Source: Dipteris shenzhenensis (taxonomy: Eukaryota > Polypodiophyta > Polypodiopsida > Gleicheniales). Taken from it: DNA of 64,000 nucleotides. Below are positions 25,150 through 35,190 of this stretch, piece by piece. Within the stretch, counting starts at the first letter, position 1, and each line of letters starts with the position of its first letter. The notes beneath the pieces were generated by a model. The model saw nothing but the letters and a program-made list of their open reading frames with translations, had not been told where the DNA came from and did not search any database. The DNA is taken from NCBI GenBank assembly GCA_047967505.1, contig CM106538.1; one strand, given 5' to 3'. The position numbers were made by a program, and so were the translations under genes.

Positions 25150-25208
25150 CACTAAATAAAAACTAGCTTAATATATGTGAAGCATCATTGGCTTTTACTT
25201 TTGCAAAA
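25150..25208. repeat. Right arm of the perfect 59-bp inverted repeat
   Basis: Exact reverse complement of 17370-17428. Surrounding sequence out to about 24490-25260 also shows diverged inverted similarity to 17340-17490. Confidence 0.9.
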
Positions 25209-26176
25209 TCAGCATGCCACAAGTGCTGAAGCGCTAAACTCTTGTTTTCACTTATGACCTAATAGAAATCAAAAATTGCTTTCATATGATAGATAACATT
25301 TTGTCCAAGTGATTTTCTCAATCAACTTTTTGGTCTATTGAACGTATATAATTATCACTGCAAAAGCATGTAGATTGGGCTACCTTACTCTTAATGATAA
25401 GATTGAGTCTCTACTTGGCATCGATTAAATAAGATCTTGATCCCTAAAGATTGACTACACTTACAACAACAATCTTGCACTCTTGGTTTTTATGGATATG
25501 ACCGATGGGTGTTGGGTCTCCTCTTCATCTAAATTTTTATGGAGTCCTATACCTAAAGAAGTTTGCTTTATGTGATTAAGCATCTTATTTCTTCATGTGG
25601 GAATGTAAAAGCATGATATGCCAGTGTGTTAAATCCAAGGGAACACAAAATTTGAGTGCAAGATGGTGTGATCAATTGGTGGAGATTGAAAGCAAGAGGG
25701 TGCACTATATCAGCAAGCTTCTTATCATTAAGTATATTTTTTTCATTGCTTTTGCTTTTGCTTCAAATGTTGTTGATTCTATGAAAGTATGAACCTTTTC
25801 CATCCTCATGTCCTAGATCAATTCTTCTTTGCTATGAGTGTTCATCTTCCTGTTCCAAACACTCTTCTACTAGTTTATTGACAGTAGGTAGCAAAAAGAA
25901 ATAACCATAACTTTATTACCTAAAATCAAAATATAGTGATCCAGCCAATCAAAATAACCAACGCATACACTATAAATAAGCTAGTGTGGGCCATTTTCAT
26001 CAATCATGACCATAACGCTGATTTGCAATGCATCTTTCATAACTTTTGCATATCAACTCAAAACCTAGCAATCAAGTAGTCGAAATGATCAGAAAGAATA
26101 TTTTGTGAATGATTGTGTTTCTAGATTGACAAAAAATGTATTGCTTTCTCCTCACAGTCACACTAGAGCATAGCAG

Positions 26177-26188
26177 GCTCTGATACCA
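26177..26188 (-). other. Primer-binding site for initiator tRNA-Met
   Basis: The minus strand reads TGGTATCAGAGC directly after the CA end of the 5' LTR. This is the usual plant primer-binding sequence complementary to initiator tRNA-Met. Confidence 0.88.
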
Positions 26189-26367
26189 TGTTGAGAGGAA
26201 GAGAAAGAGGAGAGAGATGGACACAAGAGTTGTGTTGAGAGGAATAGAAAGAGGAGAGAGACCAACACAAGAGTTGCTCCCAAGAAAGTGATTCTATTCA
26301 TAGATTGTAGGCATATATATAGTTGAGGACTAGGCTGAGTTAGGGCAAGCTATATATAGCTCTAAAA
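26189..26367 (-). repeat. 5' LTR, 179 bp
   Basis: Direct repeat of 16727-16905 with about 10 differences in 179 positions by eye. Its outer terminal dinucleotide is mutated (TCTAAAA against TCTAACA in the left copy), but the TATTT duplication follows immediately. Confidence 0.93.
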
Positions 26368-26372
26368 TATTT

Positions 26373-27040
26373 GAAGCTAAAGCTCGAGGTAGCTCCCAAG
26401 ATGCGGAGATGGTTAATCAGCACATGAGGGTCAAAAGAAAGATCCAATCAAAAGGGTACTTGTTTTTGTCATTGAAAGAAGGATGGAAAGTAGAGTTCAA
26501 AAAGGTATAAAAGCACATCTACAAGTCTCTTGCACCATCATCAACAATGTGGTAGGGGTAACTGTGGCTCATGCCTTTACTACATACAAGCATGGTGAGA
26601 AGGTAGACTGGGCTCATTTAGAAAGAAATAAGAATAAGAGGGCCCATGTATAGACTGATTGGCCATCTCACGACTTTCTCATATATGCAAAGCCACAAAA
26701 ATATGTGAAATCATAGGTGTCAAATCTATCTACGAGCTATGTTTCACATGCTCTCACAAAAGAGGAGATGGCACTAGCTGGACAAACTAGCATGAAGAGA
26801 TCCTTGCCCTCACTTCCTGTCGGCTACAACAAGATGTGGCCAAGGAGAAGGAGGTCAAGCTTGTTCTCCACAAGCACAAGGGCACTAGAGGTCACCTTGA
26901 AAGGAAAATTTTAAAAAATGAAGATTCCATTACAAATATGCTTCAAGGCCATTAGCTAGTGATTAACTTGGATTATCTAAAGGACTACAAAGCTGACAAT
27001 GAAGTAGACCTTTACAACATTTGCAATCACCTAGATAAAT
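26373..27040 (+). other. Coding-like flank between LTR element and CACTA 2
   Basis: The plus strand has protein-like stretches (for example VAKEKEVKLVLHKHKG and LVINLDYLKDYKADNEVDLY) broken by stops. It appears to be the continuation of 16610-16721 across the LTR insertion. It may be an old transposon or gag-like gene; no family was recognised. CACTA 2 interrupts it at 27041. Confidence 0.35.
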
Positions 27041-27059
27041 CACTACAAGATATGGGCCA

Positions 27060-27300
27060 CTTTTCGACGCCCGATATCGATGCTAAATACAAAGAATTAT
27101 TTTTCTTAGCAAGTGAAAAGTGTCAAAATTTCTATTGGTGTGTATGTCATAAAGACAGCATTGATGTGAGTGTCAGTATGGGCATTGGTAAGTGCTACTT
27201 GTCCGTGTCAATATAGGCATCGGTATAGATGTTGGTATGTCTCAAGAGTGCAGTGTTAGTATAGGTGTCAGTATATACTGACTTTCTAAAAGAATTTTAA
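27060..27300. promoter_or_regulatory. 5' subterminal motif cluster of CACTA 2
   Basis: Diverged repeats of GCATCGGTATAGATG, GTCAGTATGGGCATTGG and GTCAGTATA-type units, about six to eight copies. The unit differs from CACTA 1, while cluster placement is the same. Confidence 0.75.
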
Positions 27301-27539
27301 AAATGTTTATGGGACAAGATGGGGCATCCCATCCTGCCTCACAAATTTATTTTTTTCATTAGAATCATGATTAAATGTTACAAAAGAGGTCTACAAAGTC
27401 ATATTACAATGTTACCAAAAAGGTCTACAGAATGGCAAAAGTAGTGCTGAAGTTGAGAATGTCGAATCTACCGAAGTAATGTGCTACAAAATGGCAAAAG
27501 TGCCGAACTCAAAAATGGAAAATCTACCAAAGTAATGCA

Positions 27540-28382
27540 CTAAAAAATGGGAAAAGTGCCGTGGAGAGGAAGAGGGAAAGAGAGGAAAGAGATAACGAGG
27601 GGGAAAAGCAAGAAGGAAATAAGTAAAAGAAGAAAGGAGAAAGAGAGAAAAGGAAGAAGGAAAGAAGGAGAAAAGAGGAAGAGGAGAGATTAAGAAGAAG
27701 AGAGAAAAAGAAAAAGAAAGAGATGAGAAAAGTGAAAGAAGGGTAGGAAAGAAAGAGGAATAAGTAGAAGAAGAAAGGAGAAAGAGAGAAAAGGAAGAAG
27801 GGAATAAGAGTAGGAAGAGAGGAGAGTAGGAATAAGAAGAGAATAAGAGTGGGAAGAGAGGAAAGAAAGAAGAAGAGAAAGAGAGGAGAGTAGGATAAAG
27901 AAGAGAGTAAGAGCAAGAAGAAGAGAAATAAAGGAGAGAATAAGAAGAGAATAAGAGTAGGAAGAGAGGAGAGAAAGAATGAGAGAAAGAGAGGAAAGAA
28001 GGGAATAAGTAGAAGAAGAAATAAGAAAGAATGAAAAGGAAGAAGGAACAAAGAAGGAGAAAAGAGGAAGAGAAGAGAATAAGAAGAGTAGAGAAAGAGA
28101 TCAAGAGAGAAAGAAAGAAAGGAAAAGAGTGGAGAGAGAGAAAGAGGAAAGAGAGAATGAGGGAAAGAAAGAGACAAAAGAGAAGAGGGAGAGAAGAGAA
28201 AGAGAGAACAGGGGAGAGAAAGAAAGAGAGGAAAAGAGTGGAGAGAAAGAGAGGAAACACAGAACGAGGGAAAGAAAGAGAGAAAAGAGAAGAGGGAGCG
28301 AAGAGAAAAAGAGAACAGAGGAGAGAAAGATAGGAGAGTATGAATAAGAAGAGAGTAAGATGAGGAAGAGAGGAGAGAAAGA

Positions 28383-28420
<38 letters not shown>

Positions 28421-29800
28421 AAAAGAGCAAAAGAGAAAGAGAGGAGAGTAGGAATAAGAAGAGAATAATAGTAGGAATAAGAGAAAGAGAGGAGAGAATA
28501 AGAAGAGAATAAGAGTAGAAAGAGAGGAGAAAAAGAAAAGTAAAAGATAAAGAATGAGAGAATGAGAGAAAGAGAGGAAAGAAGAGAATAAGAAGCATAG
28601 AGAAAGATAGAAAGAAAGAGAGGAAAAGAGTGGAGAGAAAGAGAGGAAAGAGAGAATGAGGGAAAAAGAGTGCAAAAGAGTAAGAGAGAAAGAGAGAAAG
28701 AGAGAAAGAGAGGAAAGAGAGAACGAGGAAAAAAAAGGAAGAATTGAATAAGTAGAAGAAGAAAGGAGAAAGAGAGAAAAGGAAGAAGAAAGAAGGAAAA
28801 GAGAGGAAGAGAACAGATTAAGAAGAGGAGAGAAAGAGAAAAAGAAAGAGAGGAGCAAAGTGAAAGAAGGGTAGTAAAGAAAGAGGAGGAAGAGAGGAGA
28901 GAAAGAAGCAGAGAAAGAGAGGGCACTAGGAATAAGTAGAGAATAAGAGTAGGAAGTGAGGAGCAAAAGAAGAAGAGAAAGAGAGGAGAGTAGGAATAAG
29001 AAGAGAGTAAGAGTAGGAAGAACAGAAATCTAGAGGAGAGAATAAGAAAAGAATAAGAATAGGAAGAGAGAAGAGAAAGAAGAGTATGAGAGAAACAAAG
29101 AAAGAGAGGAAAGAAAGGAATAAGTAAGTACAAGAAGAAATGAGAAAGAAAGAAAGAAAAGGAAGAAAGAAGAAAGAACGAGAAAAGAGGAAGAGAAGAG
29201 AATAAGAAGAGGAAAGAAAGACAGAAAGAGGGAGAGGAAAAGAGTGGGAGAAAGAGAGGAAAGAGAGAACGAGGGAAAGAAAGAGAGAAAAGAGAAGAGG
29301 GAGAGAAGAGAGAAGAGAGGAGAGAAAGAAGAAGAGAAAGAGAGGAGAGTAGGAATAAGAAGAGAATAAGAGTAGAAAGGGAGGAGAGAAAGAGAGAACG
29401 AGAGGGAGGAAAAGAGAGCAAAAGTGAAAGAAGGGTAGGAAAGAAATAGGAATAAGGAGGGAATAAGAATAGGGAGAGGAGGAAAGAAGAAGAGAATAAG
29501 AAGGGAATAAGAGTAGGAAGAGAGGAGAGAAAGAACAAGATAAAGAGATGACAGTATTGAATAAGAAGAGAATTGGAAGGGAATAAGAGTAGGAAGAAGG
29601 AGAGAAACAAGAAGCAAAAGAGAGAACGAGAGGATAGAGAAAAGGGAGGAAAAGAGAGCAAAAGTGAAGGGTAGGAAAGAAAGAGGAATAAGTAGAAGAA
29701 GAAAGGAGAAAGAAAGAAAAGGATGAAGGAGGAAAGAAGGAGAAAAGATGAAGAGAAGAGAAAGAGAGAAAGAAACAGAGGAAAAGAGTGGAGAATTCCT
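27540..29800 (+). repeat. 2.26-kb homopurine tract of CACTA 2
   Basis: Almost purely A/G on the plus strand, built from units such as gagaggaaagagagaa and aggaataagaagagaataag, with a (GA)n core near 28387-28418. The minus strand is open for 774 codons, made only of Ser, Leu, Phe, Tyr, Pro and Ile. This follows from T/C-only sequence, which rarely makes stops, and is not accepted as a gene. Long mirror-symmetric purine runs can form triplex H-DNA. Confidence 0.95.
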
Positions 29801-30160
29801 ACATCCATCTCTACAGCTAGTGCTTAAGGCACTAGCTACAGGCCAATGTATGCATGAAAAGAAGACAAAAAGAGAGGGAAAGCATGTTACTACATGGAAA
29901 GTACATGTCTTAGGTGCAACGATGGTGACCCCGCTCAAAGTTTCATGTTTTTTGCCCTATAAAAGAGAGAAAACATATCATTTTTAAGAAAACTAGTTAG
30001 TGAAAGGAGGAGTTTGGGGAAGCAACATATCAAAGGAACGAAGAGGAGACAAAGCAAAGCCTACAAACAAGGACAAAGCACAAAAGCAAGAGGTAGATCT
30101 TTCCTACTCCTCTCTTTCGAGATTTTTTTTCGTGATTTTTTATGTATTGTTCTTCCCTTG
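29800..30160 (+). other. Spacer block conserved between the two CACTA elements
   Basis: cctacatccatctctacagc...caggccaatg at 29810-29850 aligns with cctacgcccatcactatagc...caggctaatg at 20105-20155. Downstream, agcctacaaacaaggacaaag at about 30058 aligns with the duplicated block at 20240. The conserved order shows that both elements inherited the same non-coding middle. Confidence 0.7.
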
Positions 30161-30379
30161 AGAGAAAGACAAAGAAACAAAAAAAAACTTGAAATAGAAG
30201 TAGATGAGAGAAATTATTACCTTAAGATGGAGAGGGAGCTCTTGCAAGTCTTAAGGATGGAGAGGTGGCAGGGGGAGGGAGGAGGGAGGAGGCAAGGATT
30301 GAGGGCAATTGCCAACCTGAAAGCGAGGAAGGAGAATGAAAGAAGTGAAAACACAAATGCAATCACACGATGGAAACGC

Positions 30380-30500
30380 ATGGGTTTTGTCATCGATATG
30401 ACCATTCGTATCGGTTTCAATATATATAATAGAGGCATTGTTATGAGAGTCAGTATGGGCATCGATATATAATGATGCTTATACCAACTCTCATACCAAC
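30380..30500. promoter_or_regulatory. Internal motif cluster of CACTA 2
   Basis: CATCGATATGACC, GTATCGGTTTCA, GTCAGTATGGGCATCGATATA and TTATACCAACTCTCATACC repeat the subterminal motif types in both orientations. It sits upstream of the transposase remnant, as in CACTA 1. Confidence 0.65.
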
Positions 30501-30504
30501 AAAA

Positions 30505-30850
30505 TAAGGGTTTGGGGCTCTACGGGTTTGGGGTTTAGGATTTTGGGGGAGGTTGGCAGATTTTGGGGCGGTTTAAGGGGGGGTTAGGGGGGGTTCAGAG
30601 TTTCAGGGGATTTAGGGTTTAGGGTTCGAGGGGTTTAGGGGGATTTAGAGAATTTGGATGGGTTTAAGGGGGTTGGGGGGTTTAAGGGGGTTTGAGGGAT
30701 TTAGGGGGGGTTTAAGAGGGTTTTGGAGGTTTCTGGGGGCTATAAGGGGGTTTAAGGGAATCTTGGTTGCTTAAGGGTGTTTAAGAAATTTTTGGGTTTT
30801 GGGTTTTGGAGGGGGAGTTTAGGGGTTTATGGGGGATTTGGGTGTTTGAC
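30505..30850 (+). repeat. G-rich degenerate telomere-like (TTTAGGG-type) tract
   Basis: About 350 bp of GGGTTT, GGGGGTTTAAGG and TTTAGGG variants, including consecutive TTTAGGGTTTAGGG at about 30608-30621. TTTAGGG is the standard plant telomere unit. Most units here are altered by extra Gs, so this is not a chromosome end. The repeated G runs are G-quadruplex prone. It lies inside CACTA 2; element 1 has no counterpart. Confidence 0.85.
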
Positions 30851-30869
30851 TTGACGGGGGTGGATGGTT

Positions 30870-32890
30870 TTGGATGTGTTCCAGTGGACAGGATGAGAAG
30901 TGATAGCTCATTGAGAATGGGGGGACACCTTTTAGGAGTGTGGAGCGGCCTCGTGAGAGATTGCCTTGTTTTTGCATGCATTGCAAGTGATGGGTTCCTC
31001 ATCAGTGTCATATTATCATGCACCACTTGCAAATGTAAGGAGAGGTGCCACTAGAAGAGGATATTGGTTGTCATCCTAGTGCATCATCAGTAAACCTATG
31101 ATAGTTGAGTGATTCATGCATATTTATATTGCATGCATATTGCACACACTAACCTTGTGTCATTATACAGGATGAGGAGAGCAACAAGGGAGCACATGCA
31201 CCACCACCAACTTCGAGTCATATGATCCTCTAGAGGAGGAGGAGAGTATGGCAAGACATGATGGATTTTATTTTTGGAGGCACCATGGGAGATGGGTGTG
31301 AGATATCCGAGCATGAGATCGCGATGCGAGATTTGGCATCAATAGGCTTGTATGATGGTGCGAGGATGACAAAACTATGAGCTTGCCTCTTGATCTTGAA
31401 TTTGCAGGCAAAGTATGGCTGGTCATACATAAGTGTCTCATCCTTGATGAGGTTAGTGCAAATCATGTTTGGATCCTCGTTCTTAGTATCTCGTTCCTAA
31501 GTGTTTTAATTAGTATCTCATTCTTAAGGTTTCTTAGATATGCAAATTGCAATAGATTGCTCCAGAAAATGTTGCCCAATGCTTGCCCCAAGTACCATGC
31601 CCATTTTAGAGATGAAGCAAAAAAGATATTGACAATGGTAGAAATCGATTATGACACCATCCACACTTGCCCTAATGATTGTATTTTGTTTCGTCATGAG
31701 TATGGCAATTTGGTTAATTGTCTAGAGTGTGGAGCACAGTGCTACATTTAAGACTTGTTGGGGGAGATGATCCCAATGAAGTTCTTGAGACATTTTCCCA
31801 TCATCCCCAGAATATAGCACATGTTCAAATGCATTTCCATTGCACAATTGATGATGTGGCATGCTAAAAACTGGTCCATTGATGACACTTTGAGGATCCA
31901 TGTATATTGTGTTGCTTGGAAGCACATAGACAACATGTGGCCGGACTTTGTGAGGGAGCCACACAATTTATATCTCAGGCTCACAATGGATGGTGTGAAC
32001 CCTTTTGGGTTATGCTCGACATCTTGGTTGACATGGGCCATAGTCTTGGTGAACTATAATATCCTACCATGGCTAACAATAAAGAAAAGACACCTCATGC
32101 TTACCCCTACTTGAGTCATGGAAGTAGAAGGCCAAAAATATGGATGCGTACATGGCACCCTTGATCGAGGAGCTATAGACCCTATGGAGGGGTGTACATA
32201 TCTTTGATGTTTCTAGAGCCCTGAGGCCAGGCCGCAGACATTTTCATCAGGGGAATTTTGATGTGGACCAAATGCATGACTATCTAGGATATGGGGAGTG
32301 TGCAAGTACATGCTTGTGCATGCCTATTGATAGTTTTATGCTTTATTATGGTGTGATCTATGCATGTCTAATGACTTATTTATGCATGCATATATGTAGG
32401 ACTTAAAACACAAGGGTACCATGCTTGTCCTATTTGTGGTCCTAGTTTGAATGCATGACACTCCAAGCATATGAGGAAGATGGTTTATGAAGGAGGTCAT
32501 GCTCAATACCTTTCACTTGATCATCTTGCATGTGAAGGTCAACTTGATGTACCACCGGTCCATAGGGAGGCAAGTGACTAGATTCAGGATTAGAGAGCTA
32601 ATAGTGAGGAGCCTACTCCTAGTATGGAACGAATGTCAATCTTTCACAAGATTCCATATTGGGGTGAGTTACAAATCAATCATCTCTTGGATCCCATGCA
32701 TATCTTCAAGAATGTGGGGGCTTCTATTTGTGCACACTTGGTTGGTGACAAAGACACAAGGGGAGTGCGAGAAGACTTGCACGAGATGGGTAGGATTCCT
32801 CACTTATGGCCCCAAGAGCATGTGTGTAGAACCCGAGATCATGGTTATACAACTCAAGGAGAACTCAAGAGGGTAGTATGAGCCTCCTAT
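30870..32890 (+). pseudogene. CACTA 2 transposase, 3' half missing
   Basis: It begins with the same Cys-rich start as CACTA 1 (about 30960-31050), then an acidic segment (31160-31330), then the Tnp2 transposase core at about 31530-32130 (CPNDCILFRHEYGN, LRHFPIIPRI, MDGVNPFGLCSTSW), further Tnp2 pieces at 32130-32340 and the HSKH-like and HLACEGQLD segment at 32400-32600. It ends with INHLLDPMHIFKNVGA to HLWPQEH at 32624-32830. DUF4218 and DUF4216 are absent: after about 32880 the sequence goes straight to the element's 3' terminal region. Several stops and frameshifts are present. It is not functional as it stands. Confidence 0.87.
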
Positions 32891-33069
32891 GTTTGGCCCT
32901 CCCATTTTTATAGTGACATCTTGTACATTTGTATGTTAAGTTCACCATCAATATAGTGTTTTGATCTCAATTTTGGTGTACATACTCTTATATTTTTTAT
33001 CTTTCAAATGACTGAACTTGTGGTCAAATTTTATTTTGGGTCCCTTGGAAACGACATATTCTGTAAAAA

Positions 33070-33312
33070 TGTCGGTATGGAAAATAAACCCAGAGTCGGT
33101 ATCAGCTAATGATGAAAGCGTTGGTGGAACCATTGTCAGCCACATCGATATAAGCATCGATATATATCAATGTACACACCAACACTTATACCGACTATAA
33201 TTTTTAAATCCACACCGACACCTTCCCTGCCCACCAATTGTACTAATTTTTTGTGCCTGGACTTGCGAAGCATCGGTAGACAACATTAGAAAGAGCCCCG
33301 TGTCTTGTAGTG
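33070..33312. promoter_or_regulatory. 3' subterminal motif cluster and end of CACTA 2
   Basis: AATGTCGGTATGG, GAGTCGGTATCAG, CATCGATATAAGCATCGATATA, CTTATACCGACTA and GCATCGGTAGAC units precede the terminal inverted repeat. The adjacent block tgtacatactcttatatttt at 32967 aligns with tgtacatgctcttgtactttt at 24082 in CACTA 1. Confidence 0.85.
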
Positions 33313-33315
33313 AAT

Positions 33316-34545
33316 GCATAATCCTACACATGGACCTAGAGGTTGAGGTGGATTTGAAATCTAGATGCCTTGAATAATCTTTCTAATTCTAGAGATACAT
33401 TGCAAGATGTGGCATCCACAACTTCACTTGTTGATATTCAAATGATTAGGAACATTTCATTGGGAAAATTACTTTCATTATAGATTTTGTTGCAAGTGTG
33501 TATACTATGGATTGGGCTTTCACATGCCTATGCTAGATGTTATTGTCACATTGTGCCTTCATGTATACCACCTATTTTGTTCTTCGTTGGGTTTTTGGAA
33601 CAAGACTATGTGTCATGGGAAAAGGTGTCATAAGGAAGTGCCAGCCACATGGATTTTGAAATGGGTTTCATGAATCGACAAGTAGCACTCATTGAAACCA
33701 ATAAGAGTACCGAATTCTTAGTAGGGTATGATGTTTAGCTGCCCAATCTATTTCTAGAGTACTTAGTACTCTATTGGTTGCCAATTGGTGTTTTTGTTGA
33801 TTTGAAGACATGTATAGAGTACTTTTGTGTCTAGAGAAACTTATCTTCAAATATTCCACTATAGAACCACAACTGTTTTATGCTCTTTGGATACTATGAA
33901 TAGCATGAATTATTACACTTGTGAATACTATTATTATTTCAATACTCTATTCATACTTTATTATTTTTGTAGTACTCTATTATTACTACAATTTTCTATT
34001 TATACTACATAGTGTCATTTTTTGAGTTGGAACAAACAGCTCATAGGTTTCTATTCATATTGTGATTATTGCAATGGTGTGAAAACTAACCAACAAATTG
34101 TTTGAACCTTTTTAATTTTAATGTCATGTGGGGGCACCGTCTACTTGGTTGGCACTATTAATACATATGGCAGTAATATTTTGTGAGTTGGAACAAGCAG
34201 CTCTGTTTCTATTCATACTATTAGTATTGCAATGGTGTGAAAACTAACAACAGATCTGATAACATTGTTAGCACATATGGTAGTGGTGTAAAAATCAACC
34301 AAGTTGTGGGATTTGCACGAAGCAAGTAGAAACTCGGTTTTGGATTAATACTCTAACTACTATTAGTACTTCAGCTACATTTGTACTTACTTTAAGCAGC
34401 CCAGGATATATCCATGTACTTTGGCCACATTTATGCTTACTTGAAGTAGCCCAAGTTATGTACTTCAAAGGAAAATGGCAGAATATGTAGCTTGAATTCA
34501 TACGTACTTTCTATATCTTGAATACTCTCCGTTTAGATAATACCT
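33316..34545. other. AT-rich intergenic DNA
   Basis: No gene recognised. A local duplication is visible: gtgagttggaacaa[ag]cagctc with following sequence near 34022-34095 and 34175-34245. Confidence 0.4.
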
Positions 34546-34549
34546 TGCA

Positions 34550-35190
34550 TGTTACTAGCACTTTAGTTACATTCATACTAAGAATTCATACTTGTGAATA
34601 TCGTACTTACTTTAAATAGATTGAACACATACTTTAAGTAGCTTGCACTATGTTGTATGCATACATTTTGTATACTTGAAAATACCATGCATACTCTCAG
34701 TATCTTGAATACTATATGCAATATATTTGCCCTATATTTGTATGCATACATGGAGAATACTTGTGAATTACATATATACTCTCAGTATCTATAATACAAG
34801 ATGAACTCTATTTGTATGCATACATACTTCTAGCACCTTGAATACTATATGTATCCAATAGCTATGTTTTTGTTCACAAATATGGCACCCTATGAACTCT
34901 AACTCATACTAGAAATGTAGTATTGTGAGTAAAACTATGGCTATAGTAGTGTGAATTGATACTACCTCAGTTACACTCATACTAAAAATTCATATTCATG
35001 AATATTTTACTTAATTTAAGTAACTTGAATACATACTTTAAGTGTCCTGCACTATGTTGTATGCATACATGGAGTATACTTGTGAGTATTATATGTACTT
35101 TCAGTAGCTTCAATACTATATGCACTATATTTGTAAGCATACATGGAGTATATTTGTGAATATCATACATCTAGTATCTTGAATGCTAGA
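34550..35190. repeat. Diverged tandem duplication, about 430-bp period
   Basis: 34560-34790 (actttaagtagcttgcacta, ttgtatgcatacat, actctcagtatcttgaatac) aligns with 34975-35200. Within each copy, shorter units such as catacatggagtatacttgtga and agtatcttgaatactatatg repeat again, so the structure is hierarchical. Confidence 0.8.

Larger units (their letters stand above)
16722..26372 (-). mobile_element. Small LTR retrotransposon with nested CACTA element
   Basis: The element is bounded by the 5-bp target duplication TATTT (16722-16726 and 26368-26372). LTRs lie at 16727-16905 and 26189-26367, each 179 bp and TG..CA ended (the right copy ends AA by mutation), with about 10 mismatches counted by eye. 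The primer-binding site TGGTATCAGAGC (minus strand, 26177-26188) matches initiator tRNA-Met and abuts the right LTR. A polypurine tract (GAGTGGGGG on minus, 16906-16914) abuts the left LTR. The element therefore reads right to left. Without the CACTA insertion it is about 3.5 kb. No gag, protease, integrase or reverse transcriptase was recognised in either internal part, so it is probably non-autonomous. Confidence 0.9.
27041..33312 (+). mobile_element. CACTA (EnSpm) DNA transposon 2, 6272 bp
   Basis: Starts CACTACAAGATATGGGCC at 27041 and ends with the complement of CACTACAAGACACGGGGC at 33312, flanked by the 3-bp duplication AAT (27038-27040 and 33313-33315). The internal order matches CACTA 1: 5' motif cluster, hairpin-like piece, homopurine tract, conserved spacer block, internal motif cluster, transposase remnant on plus, 3' motif cluster. 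Alignable blocks show it is a diverged relative and not a recent copy. Confidence 0.95.

Noticed and set aside
27484-29808. A 774-codon minus-strand open frame
   Set aside because: Composed almost only of Ser, Leu, Phe, Tyr, Pro and Ile because the strand is T/C-only. It has no domain, and is explained by the homopurine tract of CACTA 2.
30505-30850. A chromosome-end telomere
   Set aside because: Units are degenerate and G-expanded, and the tract lies inside a transposon with defined ends on both sides.
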